From Prionace glauca (lineage: Eukaryota > Chordata > Chondrichthyes > Carcharhiniformes > Carcharhinidae), in contig CM075734.1 in the NCBI GenBank assembly GCA_037974335.1, positions 28,897,695 through 28,961,694 of the forward strand: a stretch of DNA of 64,000 bases, in the 5' to 3' direction. The notes beneath the pieces were generated by a model. That model ran no database searches, was not told the origin of the DNA, and was given only the letters and a program-made list of their open reading frames with translations. Made by a program: the position numbers and the translations under genes. This document shows, in pieces, positions 30,622 to 42,194 of this stretch (position 1 is the first letter of the stretch; the number at the start of each line of letters is the position of its first letter).

Positions 30622-30952
30622 GTTGGTCAGCACAATGGCACAGTGGATAGCACTGCTGTCTCATAACGCCAGGGAACCAGGTTCAATTTTGGCCTCGGGT
30701 GACTGTGTGGAGTTTGCACGTTCTCTCCATGTCTGCATGATTTTCCCCCGGGTGCTCTGGTTTCCTCCCATGGTCCAAAGATGTGCAGATTAGTTTGATT
30801 GGCAATGCTAAAATTGTCCCTTAGTGTTATGGGGATTAGCAGGGTAACTACATGGGGTTACGGGGATAGGGCCTGGGTGGGGATTGTTGTCAGTGCAAGC
30901 TCGATGGTCTGAATGGCTTCCTTCTGCATTGTAGGGATTCTGTGATTCTATG
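30622..30952 (+). repeat. tRNA-derived SINE (family 1)
   Basis: Head CAGCACAATGGCACAGTGGA, B box GGTTCAATTTTGG, and end CATTGTAGGGATTCTGTGAT. The matching site in copy 1 (about 6487) is empty. Confidence 0.88.
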
Positions 30953-31170
30953 CCTGCTTGGTCAGCTTGTGGTTCTGCCGTTGGAGATAAATCAGCTAAC
31001 AGGCCTGCTTTTGAGTTCACGACTGGATATAGCAATTTCATAAGCTTTGCATGACTCCCTTTCCTCCACAACATTTTTCTAAGGAATGTTTATTTTGTGT
31101 CTGGTCCTGCCTTTTGTTTTGAAGTTTATAATGTTCCAGTATGAGCCTCTGAATCAGTCATCATCCATAT

Positions 31171-31262
31171 CCATCTCCTGATGAAGGGGCAACACTCTGA
31201 AAGCTTGTGCTATCAAATAAATCTGTCGGACTTTAACCTGGAGTTGTGAGGCTTCTTACTGT
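31171..31262 (+). mobile_element. 92-bp Penelope-terminus insertion with hammerhead-like core
   Basis: Flanked by perfect 11-bp ATCATCCATAT copies (31160-31170, 31263-31273); copy 1 has a single ATCATCCATAT at 6708-6718. The insert contains CTGATGA, a decayed stem, GAAAGC, then CAAATAAATCTGTCGGACTT and the CTTCTTACTGT end. Confidence 0.85.
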
Positions 31263-31273
31263 ATCATCCATAT

Positions 31274-32100
31274 TGTTTTAGATAGTTATTGCCTTAGTAG
31301 ACCCTTGCACTCCACTAGAGCATCGCAGGTGACTGCCAAGGGTTTGGTTGTGTTGAAGTGTATCCAGAAGATCGACGACTGAAGAACCTGCTTAATTTTT
31401 GCAAAGGCTTCTTTTTGTTCAGAGTCCGGAGAGAGTAAAGTCAAGCTAGTTTATTCAAGCATGCATGCAAGGGAGAGTGCTTAGACAGAGGCCAAGCTTA
31501 TGTGTGGTCCTCAACTAAATATTGATTGAAAGTAACAATGAGGAAAGGAATAAACTGATGCTTCTACTGGTGAGTCACTGTGGCACAGCTGTCAATCTGA
31601 GGTTGATCTTGCAGTGACCGTTTGCACCCCAAAGTAAAAATGTCGCCATAAAGGCATTTGGTACCAGACCGTGGAGTATCCAGCTGAAAACTGAACAATT
31701 AGCACTCCTGATATAGACAGATTAAGCAAATGGTGGCATGGCAAATGGAGCATTATGTGGGAAGGTGTGAAATTATACCCTTTGGTGGTAAAGTAGGAAA
31801 GCAGAATACTTGTTTAAAGGTAATAAACTTATTAGTGTTCATGCTCAGAGGGGCTTCGATATACTCACATAAGGAGCACAAACATTTTTCATGCAGAGAC
31901 AGCAAATAGGAAGGCAAATCACGTGTGGGTCTTTATTGAGAGTTGGAGTACCAGAATGAGGGAATTTTGCTACAGTTGTCCAAGGCAACCTGACAGCTCT
32001 GTCACAGTGATGGCAGTGGTGGCATCTGCTTATTCCAGTACAAGAGTGAAGAACTTTTGCTATAGTTGAACAGTGCTTTAAATACATGATACCTGAGGAC
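31274..32100. other. Duplicated spacer
   Basis: Matches 6719-8000 with the SINE removed. No gene recognised. Confidence 0.5.
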
Positions 32101-32109
32101 AGTTATGCA

Positions 32110-32600
32110 GTTTTGGTCTCCAAATATAAGAAAGGATGCTTGAGTGTTACACTGAATGTTCATTAAGTTGGTTCTTTGAATGAAAGTTTTGTTCTGTGTT
32201 CAGAGATTGAGTAACCTGGCCCTACACTCTTTGGAGTTTAACAAAGTGAAACATGCAGGATTCTGAAGGAGGTTGTCAGACAGACACTGAGAAGTTGTTT
32301 TCACTGGTTGGGGAATCTAGAACACAGGGGCTCAGGAAAAAGGATTAATTATATAGGACAGAGATGAGAAGGAATTTCTTCACTGAGCGGGTTGTGATTC
32401 ATTGGAATTCTCTACCTCAGAGGGTTGTGGGTGCTCCCTCATTGATTTTATTCAACGCTGTGATGGATATTTTATATCTCAGTAAATCAATGGATGTGGA
32501 CAGTGGAATTGAGGCAGAAGCTCAGCCATGATGGTGGAGTAAGTTTGAGAAGCTGAACAGTAAATTCTGCTCCTATTTCATTTGTCCTAATGCTGTTAAG
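32110..32600 (+). repeat. CR1-like LINE 3' fragment
   Basis: Paralogue of 8000-8465 (GAATTCTCTACCTCAGAGGG). Confidence 0.65.
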
Positions 32601-32964
32601 TTCTCTCACTGTGTTTCTTTTTTGCCTTGACCCCTTCTTCATTTCTAATTAGAAGGCACTCTTCACAAGTGCCACAAATTGAGCATTTGCTTACTTATCT
32701 ACTGTTTCCCCCGTCCTGCTGTTGTATTCTTTAGCGAAAGCTGATTTTCAAAATATTGCAGCCTAATTTCCAGGCACCCATCACATTACTCCCATTTAGG
32801 ATGAGAGTTGCAATAAACATGTTAATTAATGGACCTGTGCGAATTTCAATAGGGTCAGAATTGCAGAGCATTGGACAATGCAAGTTTCAGCTTGATAGCG
32901 CAAATTCAGCATAGCTGACCCCGTGGAGTTCTTTGTTGTTGAACCTGCAGAGTGGAAATAGTGA

Positions 32965-34035
32965 CAAAGGCCAGGATTCTCACAAAAAAATTCTAAGTGT
33001 CGAATTTACATGAAACCTGGAGTAAATCACGCTGCTTCTTTTTCAGTAGGAGTTTAGAGAAGAATCTCCCACTCTCTGCACTGCAGAGTGGACTAGCGTG
33101 ATTTGCACTAAAAAACAGTAGGCAGGGCCTGTTCCTGCTGTGAGGCCGGCAGTGGAGAGGTGAGTGGGCCACTGCGCCTGCACCAGTCTGTCAGTGCCAA
33201 GATTGTGGCTCCTGTTTGCCGGCCTTCCAATTGACGGCCAGCTCAATTGCTGGCCAGCCCTGCGACCCCACAACATTGGCTCTCTTACCCTCCCACAGCC
33301 TGGTCACTTGGCACCCCCAAGCATGCCCATGCCCCCAGCCCACCTGGATCACTCACTCTTCCCCCCTTTGCCCCCAGCAGCATTGATCACCCCTGGCTGC
33401 TTTGATCTCCATCCCCTTCCCCCCTGGCAGCCCCAACCCTCAACCCCCACCAATGGTTAGCCTAAATTGCTGGCCTCCTTTCCTCTGCTCACGATCCCAA
33501 AGTGCAGAGTGGCAGCAGGACTCCCCCATCCCCACCAATCCCCCATATTAGGCCTGCCCCCTTGGCTTAACTCTATTTCCAATGGGCAGTGCCAAGGTCC
33601 CCCTGAGCATTGGAACTTTGCCCCTTGGGCAGTGCCATGGGCAAAGGGCAGGCACTGCCAAATGCCAATGCGCAGGTGGCACCCACCAGCACCTGACCCA
33701 CTGGAAGGCCCCAATTGCCCCTCTTTCACTCCAACAGGGCCAGGCTACCAGCTCCCAAAAGTTGGGGAGCTATTGTAAACCCCCTGGAGTGAAATATTCT
33801 TACTCTGGTTGGGGTAGTGGGGTGATGATAGAGGGCCTTGGGAATTCAATCCCAGGCCCGCTAATTGCACTTAAATTACATTGAAATTCAAATGAACATA
33901 AATTATGCAACTTCATGCCTGCTTCCAGTGTGGAGCTGCATACTTGGGGTCGGATGTCCGGCATGGATTGGACTAATCCAGACCCGTGCGCTAAAAGATC
34001 AGTGCAGTGGAATAGGAGAATTACCCCCACATACA
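32965..34035 (+). mobile_element. Non-autonomous inverted-repeat element, family B
   Basis: Left end AGGATTCTCACAAAAAAATT and right end GGAATAGGAGAATTACCCCC are loosely inverted. The GC-rich interior is without a credible gene. It is absent from the matching point in copy 1 (about 9165), so it is younger than the duplication. Confidence 0.65.
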
Positions 34036-34054
34036 TTTTACTAGAATGTTAATC

Positions 34055-34372
34055 ATCATAGAAATCATAGAAACCCTATAGTGCAGAAAGAGGCCATTTG
34101 GCCCATTGAGTCTGCACCAACCACAATCCCATTCAGGCACTACCCCCATATCCCTACATATTTTATCCGCAAATCCTTTTAACCTACACATCTCAGGTCA
34201 CTAAGGAACAATGTTAGCATGGCCAATCAACCTAACCTGCACATCTTTGGACTGTGGGAGGAAACCGGAGCACCCAGAGGAAACCCACGCAGACACGAAG
34301 AGAATGTACAAACTCCACATAGGCAGTGACCTAAACCGGGAATCGAACCCAGGTCCCTGGAGCTGTGAAGCA
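34055..34372 (-). repeat. tRNA-derived SINE (family 1), antisense, head missing
   Basis: GAAACCCTATAGTGCAGAAA to CCCTGGAGCTGTGAAGCAG. Absent in copy 1 near 9190. Confidence 0.85.
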
Positions 34373-34484
34373 GTATTCTCTTGAATGTTTAATGTTTCTT
34401 TAATGTTGCTTTAATGTTTCTCTTGAAAAGAATTTGGATTAGGGGTTAATTTTGTTCCAGTTGCAAAATCATGGAAATCACTTG

Positions 34485-34808
34485 GGATAGTGGGTGGTAT
34501 TCTCGGCACTTCACATCCCACTGCTGCTGCTAGCAAGAACAGACAATTTGGCACTCAGCCAAATCTCCGTTCCTTGCCGTAGGGCCAGTGCTTCGCAGCT
34601 GTGGGTGAGGTCGGAGAATTTAGCCCAATATATTTTTGCTAAACACATACGTCAGTTCACAGAGCTTGTCCACAGGAAGCGCTACCTGTGAAAGTTTAAC
34701 CCACTCATGTCAGTACGGACCGAACATTAGAAACAAAAGCTCAACTCCAGCCACAAAATTATACAGCAGCCGTAACATTGATAGTTTCAGACTGCGCTGT
34801 ACAGCATT
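34485..34808 (+). promoter_or_regulatory. Presumed promoter / 5' UTR of gene C
   Basis: Counterpart of 9260-9583, including the small inverted-repeat element at 34485-34625. The conservation with gene B upstream is the only evidence. Confidence 0.3.
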
Positions 34809-34860
34809 ATGTTTATCACCAGGATTGTTGTTCATTTGATCGCACTACTCATTCTTTTAG
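34809..34860 (+). CDS. Gene C: signal-peptide exon of a downstream TIM-like gene (partial)
   Basis: This exon encodes MFITRIVVHLIALLILL plus one base before donor GTAAGT. It differs from gene B exon 1 at one base in 52 (Val to Ile). The 150 bp upstream are about 91% identical by hand count, so the exon is better kept than its flank. It lies at the end of the second duplicated unit. No IgV exon with the MCW/YCC signature was found downstream to 64000, so either intron 1 exceeds 29 kb or this is an orphan first exon. Confidence 0.6.
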
Positions 34861-35296
34861 GTAAGTTTCTGAATTTAAAAAGTGTAAGGGCTTGCTGCAT
34901 AAATAATGTTTGTATTCACTCGCATTTAGAAAGTCCAAGGAGGAAATAATCAAGATCTTTAAACTGAGAAAGAGATTTGAAAGGACAGGTACAGAGAAAC
35001 CGTTTACCTGGACACATAATCTTATATTACAGCTGGCCCATTTAAGAGTGAATAGGAAAAACTACATTACGCAGATAACAGTAGAAATAGGAAAGTCTCT
35101 CCCTAAAGTTCTGGATCATGTATCAAGTGAAATTTTCAAGATAAAATTCATTATTTTTTACTAGTGTGGCATCTGTGTAATATGTCCATGATCTTCATAT
35201 GGGCTTGTATTTTGAAAAAACACCTTGATCAAAGAGAATTTGTAAACAATTTGCATATTGGAAGTCTGTGTTGCCTTGCAGTGCCTGTGAGGATAA

Positions 35297-35870
35297 TTGT
35301 TAAGGACTGAAAATTGTTTTGATAATGTCACCACAAGGCCTCAAAAGACTGGAACAGTACCAGAAATTTGGTTTAAGGGATGCTGCTTCTAGGGCTCACT
35401 GCTGCAGCTGGAATAGAATAGCTCACTATGGGAGATGATGGGAGAAAACATCAGGAACAGACTAACTCACTGTGGTGTCCATCTGTTGTAAGATAAGAGA
35501 GACTCTGTGAGATATGTATCAGGGGAATTTTATCAGATTACATTCCTGTCATAATTCTTTGAGGAGTTGTTGTAGACAGACCAATTTGGTTTAATGTTTT
35601 TACTATAGCATGTATTGTAATATAATGTGTATAGTTTGTAAATAAAGTTGTTTTCCTTTAATATATAATGTGCTTTCTCCTTTCAATGAAATTATTTCTA
35701 ATTTTTTTTTTCTTTTTATATTATCAATTAAAACTGTCATGTCTTGATTATAATCCTCATTATTCAGAAAAAATGTTAGTTTACTTGGCATTGTCACTCA
35801 TTCCTGTTATGTCCAGAGTAGGGACCTGAACATAATTGAGACTCTAAGGAGACTTGCATTCCCCCTTACA
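35297..35870 (+). mobile_element. Possible LTR fossil
   Basis: A TGTTAAGGACTG start, an internal GTAAATAAAG polyadenylation-like signal near 35640 and a TTACAGGGTC end region resemble an LTR. No second copy, primer site or target duplication was confirmed, so this is tentative. Confidence 0.3.
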
Positions 35871-36016
35871 GGGTCATGACATGGAAGTTCACTTGACACA
35901 GGTTTCTGAGCCCAGAATAAAATTCTCAGCCAGAATGTTCATCAACTTCATGTTTTAAACATTGACTGTTAACAAAACACAGCGCTGGATGATATTGCTA
36001 CATTGTCCTATGGCAC

Positions 36017-36936
36017 TGCCACAATACTGTCCCTTTAAGAAATGTTTTTGTGTCATGTTCTTTAGGATGGGATTGTTTTGCAGCTCTGATTACATTGCTG
36101 CTTTTTTGCAGCCGGCAGTCCACATTCTGAGCATGCAGAAGAATAATTGCTCCTAATTATTTGGGTGCTTGTTTTATTTTGAGTTAATGCAGTTTTGTTA
36201 TTTTTAGAGTTGTCCTGTAACATTTCAGCGTCAAAAGATGTTCCCTAGCATTTCAGAGTAGGATTTAATTAGGTTGAATGATATGAAGAGTCATGTAAAT
36301 GGGTGGAGCTAGGCTAACAGAAAGACAAATAAACAGTTGCTGTTTAAATTTGAAAAGGAGCAGCAGCCTTTTCTCTCTTCCTTGTTCTGGAAATTGAAGT
36401 CTGGGACCTGCTAGAAAATAAATATCTCTCTCCAGAGATCTGAAATGGCAGCAGGTGTTCTCCCTCTTCCTTTGTTTGGTGTTCCACTGTTTGAAGATAG
36501 GTCTTTTTCTAGGATCTGTTGTCTGACAGTTAGAAGACAGGTGTCTCCTTGTATCTTGGCACAGATATGTTAAAAGACTTGACTACTGGCAATTCAAGTA
36601 AGTCTGTGTGTTTTTCCTAACTGATTCTGTTTAGGAGTTTAAGGCTATGTGGAATATTGCTTAAATTGGAACTAATAGAGATAGCTAGCAGTTAAGAATT
36701 AGCCTTTGTCCAGTTTAAGTATTTCAGTTGATAAAATATAAGTTATGTTAATTCTTTTTGTTATAGTTAAACAATATTGTTAAATAAAATTTGTTTTACT
36801 AAAAGTTTCCTAGTGGGTCAATAGAATGAGATCTGGAGCGAAACATTTTATGTTCATACTAATGCCAAAATCAAAAATAGTGGGGTCTAGGCTAATTTAA
36901 TAATATGCCTTGGGGTTTCTAATTTGGTCTCTAACA
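36017..36936 (+). mobile_element. Solo LTR fossil, gypsy-like
   Basis: Starts TGCCACAATACTGTCCCTTT and AAGAAATG. The same start recurs at 53160 inside another element. Ends near TTTGGTCTCTAACA. Contains AAATAAAATTTG (36784). No coding part. The target duplication is unclear. Confidence 0.5.
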
Positions 36937-36989
36937 ACATCAAACTAACTTCTCACTTGACAACTTTATCCAGGCCAGAGAGCAGGATA

Positions 36990-39050
36990 TCATTGCTGCC
37001 CCCCCCCCCCCACACACTGCTGGGGGGACTGACATATTTGTTTTCCTGATGGGCAACACTGATTTATTACTTTCAAAAGTAGTTCTTTAGAGTCTAAATC
37101 CCTAAACTTAACAACTCAGTAGTTTCTTCCTCCTCCTCTGCTACAAATGCTGCCTGTTTGAAATCAAGCAAGGTACAAACAAACAGCAGTAATCACACAC
37201 ATAACATATTATTTCATTAAGGATCAAATAATACTGAGTTTAAGGGGGAGAAACTAGACCTTATTGCACACAGTTGCTGGGCAGAAAACAGGCAATAAGG
37301 ACCAATTTCCAAGATGGCACCTCATCACTCCAAAGATGCTTGAACTAGCCAAATCATTTCGGCAATTGTTTAGGTGTCCATAGTACATGTTAACTGAGTG
37401 TTGTGTCAGTGGGGGCAGGTGGGGGGAAAAGTTATTGGAGGGAGGATGCATGGTGTTAGTAACTATTTGAGCACAGGGTGCAGTAGAAGTCAGAGCTGCT
37501 ATGCTCAGGACTATTTGGCTTATATATGGTCTAACAAGCCATTCCTAATAGGACAATTGAGGGTCATCACCACAAAGATAAATTAAAAATACTTTGCTTA
37601 ATGTGAAGCTGGTTACTGCCAGTTTCACTTAACTACATTGCAATCACCTCCGCAGATTGTTTCCTGAGCAATATGTTGGTGCCAATCAATTTCTTTGCCA
37701 GTATCTTTTCAGAAATTTTGTTGATAAAATCTGGATATCCTTACCTAAAATTCTCCATCTCTCCATTTCTTCTCTTCCTTTAATACCCTTTTTAAACCCA
37801 TCTTTTTGATCAAGTTTTAGGTATCCTTCTCTTTTTGTAATGCTTCAGGCAGTCTGACTGAAAAGAAACATATTTTATTTACAGAATACAAAATAAAACC
37901 ACCACTGTAGTGTACACACACTCATCCCTGCCTGGGACTACAGTTCAGCAGGCCCAGTCCTGGGTTTGCCTTATAAAAGGCATAGGTGATGAGTTCCTGT
38001 TGGGTAGACCACTCACTCCCTGTTACCAGGAGAACTCATACTCTATGGCCCCCACAAAGAGTTCAATAAGTGATTCCCTTTGGACCTCATGGGGGATTTT
38101 GCATTTTTCTTTGGCAATCTGTCCAATTTTGTAGGAATGCTTCTACAAAATGCTTTCGTACTTTCTTTTCTGTCTTAAAGATGTTATATAAATGTAAATT
38201 TTCATTTTATTATCTCACCATATTTTCAAGTTAACAGAATTGTACCAGGTGGAAAAATTGCTTACAGTTGACATTGAGTGAAATTCAGCAACCTCTTTGT
38301 CACCTTTGCTCCTTTCCATTGTCTGCTTGACAAGCTCCAAGGCCTGCCTGCCATAGAGACTCTGTGATAATGACCCTTTGTATTGTCCTGTGCATAGGAC
38401 AGACTGTTGATCCTTGAAGTAATAGTCAATTGTAATACAGGATGCTCTTAGGTGTATCCAAGCAGATGAAATAATGCTTCAATATGTCAGCAGTGGACAA
38501 GAATTGTAGCCATTGATACATCTGCCTTATCATGTCTCTGCCCAAGTGATATTCCAGGACACTGCAGAGGTATCTTAAACTATGACTGCAAGATGTAGCC
38601 CACACTTTGGTGGCCCAACATAAAGTTCAGGCATTGTGACAGAGGAATTCAACACTTGTGGACATCCCTGAAGAGCTAATTAGGTACAATCTATAACCCT
38701 GAGGCCTTCTATATTGTGCCTACGTGGTAAAGCCGCACAGACTTCCCTTGCTTCTATTATATGTCCTTACTCGAGTCCAAGCAGACAAGATTTTATATAC
38801 CTAAAATTAGCAGACGGCATATTCTGCTACTAGTTGCTGCCTGAACTAAGTTCAAAGCTTGAAAATCATGGGCTGTTGTAATATTAATACCTGATAATGG
38901 AGTACTGCAGTTTGTTACAGGTCTGCTTGGAACGCAGGGTATAACTTTTGTCACAATATCCATTGTGATCTTCAACAAATGGAGGTGATTATCCATCTAC
39001 CTGTTGTTTCTGGTGGAGGCAACTGTGAGTGAATGCAATCTGACCTACTT
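36990..39050. other. No recognised gene or element
   Basis: Contains a short C run with CA repeats near 37000. The rest is AT-rich single-copy-looking sequence with only short frames. Confidence 0.4.
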
Positions 39051-39054
39051 TATA

Positions 39055-39362
39055 AAATCATAGAATCCCTACAGTGCAGAAAAGGTCATTCAGCTCATCA
39101 AATCTGCACCAAATCTCTGAAAGAGTATTTTAGCCAGGCACACTCCCCTGCCCTAACCTACATCTTGGGATAATTTAGCATGGCCAATCCACCCAACCTG
39201 CACATCTTTGAACTGTGGGAGGAAACCAGAATATCCAGGAGAAACCCACACAGAGGCGGGGAGAATGTTCAAACCCCACGCAGTCACCCAAGACTGGAAT
39301 TGAATCCGGGTCCCTGGAGCTGCGAGGCAGCAGTGCTAACCAGTGTGCTACTGTGCCACTTG
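39055..39362 (-). repeat. tRNA-derived SINE (family 1), antisense
   Basis: CATAGAATCCCTACAGTGCA to GTGTGCTACTGTGCCACTTG. Confidence 0.85.
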
Positions 39363-39639
39363 GCTTCCATCCTATGCTTGTTTCTTCCGAAAGCAGAAAT
39401 CTGGAAGACTCTGTTGTGGGGAAATTTTTAGAGGTGGCTGATTGTGTTTTAAATAAAGACAATTCAAAACTCGCAAGGCAAATATATCTATGCAAAAGGG
39501 GTATTTATCATACAACATGAAAACACAAGATAATACAAACACAGCTGACCGGAGTCAAACGAAAGGCTAAATAGCTCTAAGGACAGAGCAACAGAAGCTC
39601 TCAAAGAACTGAATTACAGAGTTAAATACATGTATAAGC

Positions 39640-39915
39640 TGTCTGTTATATTTTGTTTCCTTTTCTTTGATGTTGATTTTTTTCTCTTACTTTTTCTGTT
39701 GGAGCCAGCAGCACACCCCAGGCACATCTTTTGATTCTTTTCTGTCACCATCACCATTCCCTTTGGCCTTGGAAGACTCTTCTGTCATTGAATATCTCCT
39801 GACTTGAGTTGACTCTAACTGCCCTTTGCGAAGGCTGAGCAAGTCATTCAGTTCAAGGGTAATTAGGACTGGGCAACAAATGCTGGCCTTGCCAGTGATG
39901 CTCACACAGCAATAA
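39640..39915. repeat. Direct repeat, left copy
   Basis: Shares TTTTGTTTCCTTTTCTTTGA, GCAGCACACC..CAGGCACATC and GCAACAAATGCTGGCCTTGC with 40795-41068. Its 3' third resembles family 2 SINE tails. Confidence 0.85.
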
Positions 39916-40794
39916 TCATTTAACTCTTCACTGATTCCTTGTCCTCTGAAAGACTGCATTCTGCCTACAAATCCTATTAACTAGTTAGAAACCCCCTTCC
40001 ACAGACCCTCATGTGAAAATCATTATCATTACTCATAATCCACAATCACAGCTTTTGAAAACACTAATAGCAAGATTGATCCAAAAGCTGGTTGGTGACA
40101 TTGGAAAGAAAATATTAGAAGCGCTGGGGAAATGGGCTGGAAATAGTTCAAAGATATTAGTACAATTTACAAAGCATTTAAAAGAGCTGCTTATATTTAA
40201 TAAGAATTTTTTTGTCAATTGCTTTACTTTAATTCTATTGTTAACCATTTTGCAGGTTTGTAGCAAAGAAAAGATGCCAGTGGTTTTTCTAAAAGTGCAG
40301 ATAAGAATCAAATGAGTAATTCTCATAACTGTGAATGATGAGTCAAAAGGTCATTTTTCATAGATTCACAATATTTCACTTTGCATATTTGCATTCAGAT
40401 TGTTTTCTGCCATTTTCACCACCTCTCGTGTGCTGCCTCCACCAAACATGTTACCCTCCACTCCCCTTTTAACATGTACCCACCGTGATACTCTGGTTCA
40501 CTCCTCAGTCACACCATCCCCATTCTTAGTGCATCGACCCATGTGAACGAATGAGATGTGACACCTTCCTCTGAACCACATCTTACTTCACCGTCCAAGG
40601 CCCCATACACTCCTTCGACAATTTAGATGTACTTTCTTCAAGCTAATATGCTGTATTCGCCGCTCACAATGTTGTCTGCTCATCTCTGGGGAGACCAAAT
40701 GCAGTGAAGGTCAACTTTAGCTTGAGAAACAGCAGCTCATCTTCTGAATAGGCTGTTTATAGCCTCCTGGGCTCAACGATATAAGACCATATGG
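39916..40794. other. Sequence between the direct repeats
   Basis: A 100-codon frame at 40013-40315 looks like AT-rich chance sequence. 40440-40790 reads like a decayed dispersed repeat. No family assigned. Confidence 0.35.
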
Positions 40795-41068
40795 TCTCTG
40801 CTATATTTTGTTTCCTTTTCTTTGATGTTGGTTTTTCTCATTTTTTTTTGTTTGGAGGCAGCAGCACACCGCAGGCACATCTTTTGATTCTTTTCTTGTA
40901 CAATCACCATTTCCTTTGGCTTGGTAAGACTCTTCTGACATTGACTATCTCCTGACGTGAGTTAACTCTAACTGCCCTTTGCAGAGGCCCAGCAAGTCAT
41001 TCAGTTCAAGGGTAATTAGGACTGGGCAACAAATGCTGGCCTTGCCAGTGATGCTCACATACCAAGAA
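40795..41068. repeat. Direct repeat, right copy
   Basis: Second copy, about 1.15 kb downstream in the same orientation. Either a local duplication or the ends of one element. Confidence 0.85.
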
Positions 41069-41244
41069 TAATGAAAAAGACATTATCATCTCTTGCCAAC
41101 CTCTTTGAAATCCACTGGGTAAGATTTGAACCTTGGTGATAATTTTGTGATATATTTTTTAACATTATATTTAACAATTCAATTCATCTAGATTGTTACA
41201 CTATACTGTACCTTGACGATTTTGATTCTCACATGAAACATATC

Positions 41245-41640
41245 AGATTCAGAAGGGGCTTGACAGGGTAAACAGATGGAGGTTATTTCCTCAGGCTGAT
41301 GAATCTGAGACACAGGGGCACAGTCTCAGGATAGACAATGATCTTTTAGGACTGAGAAGAGAGGATATTTCTTCACTCAAGCGGATTGCAAATCTTTGGA
41401 ATTCTCTACCCTTGAAGGCTGTAGATGTCTCTCCATCACTCATTGTACTTAAAACCGGGTAGATAGATGTTTGTTCTCTCAGGAAATTGAGGGATATAGG
41501 GAACAGAAGGGAAAATGGAGTTGAAGATCTGCCATGACTGTATTGAATGGTGGAGTGGGCTCTAGAGGCTGTAGGGGGGTCTACTTCTCTCCCTATTTAT
41601 TTTATGTGTGATCCTGAGGGCTCATTAGGGCTCAGCATCC
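41245..41640 (+). repeat. CR1-like LINE 3' fragment
   Basis: AGGGGCTTGACAGGGTAAAC, TTTCTTCACTCAAGCGGATT, GAATTCTCTACCC. Confidence 0.65.
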
Positions 41641-41689
41641 TGAATGCTGAATGAGTGTTTCCTTTTGTGGGAGAAACTAGAACAATGAG

Positions 41690-41995
41690 ATGTAGTTTTT
41701 TTTAAAATAAGGGGCCACCCATTTAGGATGGAAATGAGGAGAATTTTCTTTCTCTCAGAGAGAGATTAATTTATGGAATTCTCTTCCCGAGAGAGCAGAG
41801 GAGGCTGGGTCATTGACTACTTTTAAAAGTTAAGTTAGATAGAACCTTAACTGATGAGGGAGTCAGAAGGTAGAGGAATAGACAGGAAACTGCAGGCTAC
41901 AATCAGATCAGCCATGATCTTATGAAAGGCAGAGCATTTTCTAGCTGCCAAATGACCAACCTCTGCTCCTAATTCATACACAAGTTTGTATGTAG
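41690..41995 (+). repeat. CR1-like LINE 3' fragment (second subfamily)
   Basis: ACCCATTTAGGATGGAAATG, TCTCTCAGAGAG, GATCAGCCATGATCTTATG. Confidence 0.6.
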
Positions 41996-42194
41996 TAAAA
42001 TGTCTATGTCCTATTTGTATGGTCGGAGAGTGGAATTCAGTATGTGGGGAATTCAGCAGGGGGGAGTTGGGATCAGGAGTGAGGGAACATTCTTGAATCA
42101 TCTGTTAGAACTTGTTCAAACAATGGACAGTTTGGGGGAAGGAGGGGGGGTACAAAATGGATGCCAACTTTGTATTGGGCTAGTTTTAATAAAG

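Larger units (their letters stand above)
25205..35240 (+). repeat. Segmental duplication, copy 2
   Basis: Second copy of the unit, joining the 3' end of gene B to gene C exon 1. Private insertions with an empty site in copy 1: SINE 30622-30952, 92-bp Penelope-end unit 31171-31262, inverted-repeat element 32965-34035, SINE 34055-34372. It also lacks about 123 bp present after exon 1 in copy 1, between two AGTG repeats. Confidence 0.85.

Noticed and set aside
33164-33884. Proline-rich frames of about 100 codons
   Set aside because: They lie within a non-autonomous inverted-repeat element with skewed base composition, and the corresponding frames are absent in other family B copies.
40013-40315. 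100-codon frame with hydrophobic segment
   Set aside because: AT-rich, no splice signals in keeping with a gene, opposite-strand frame equally long.
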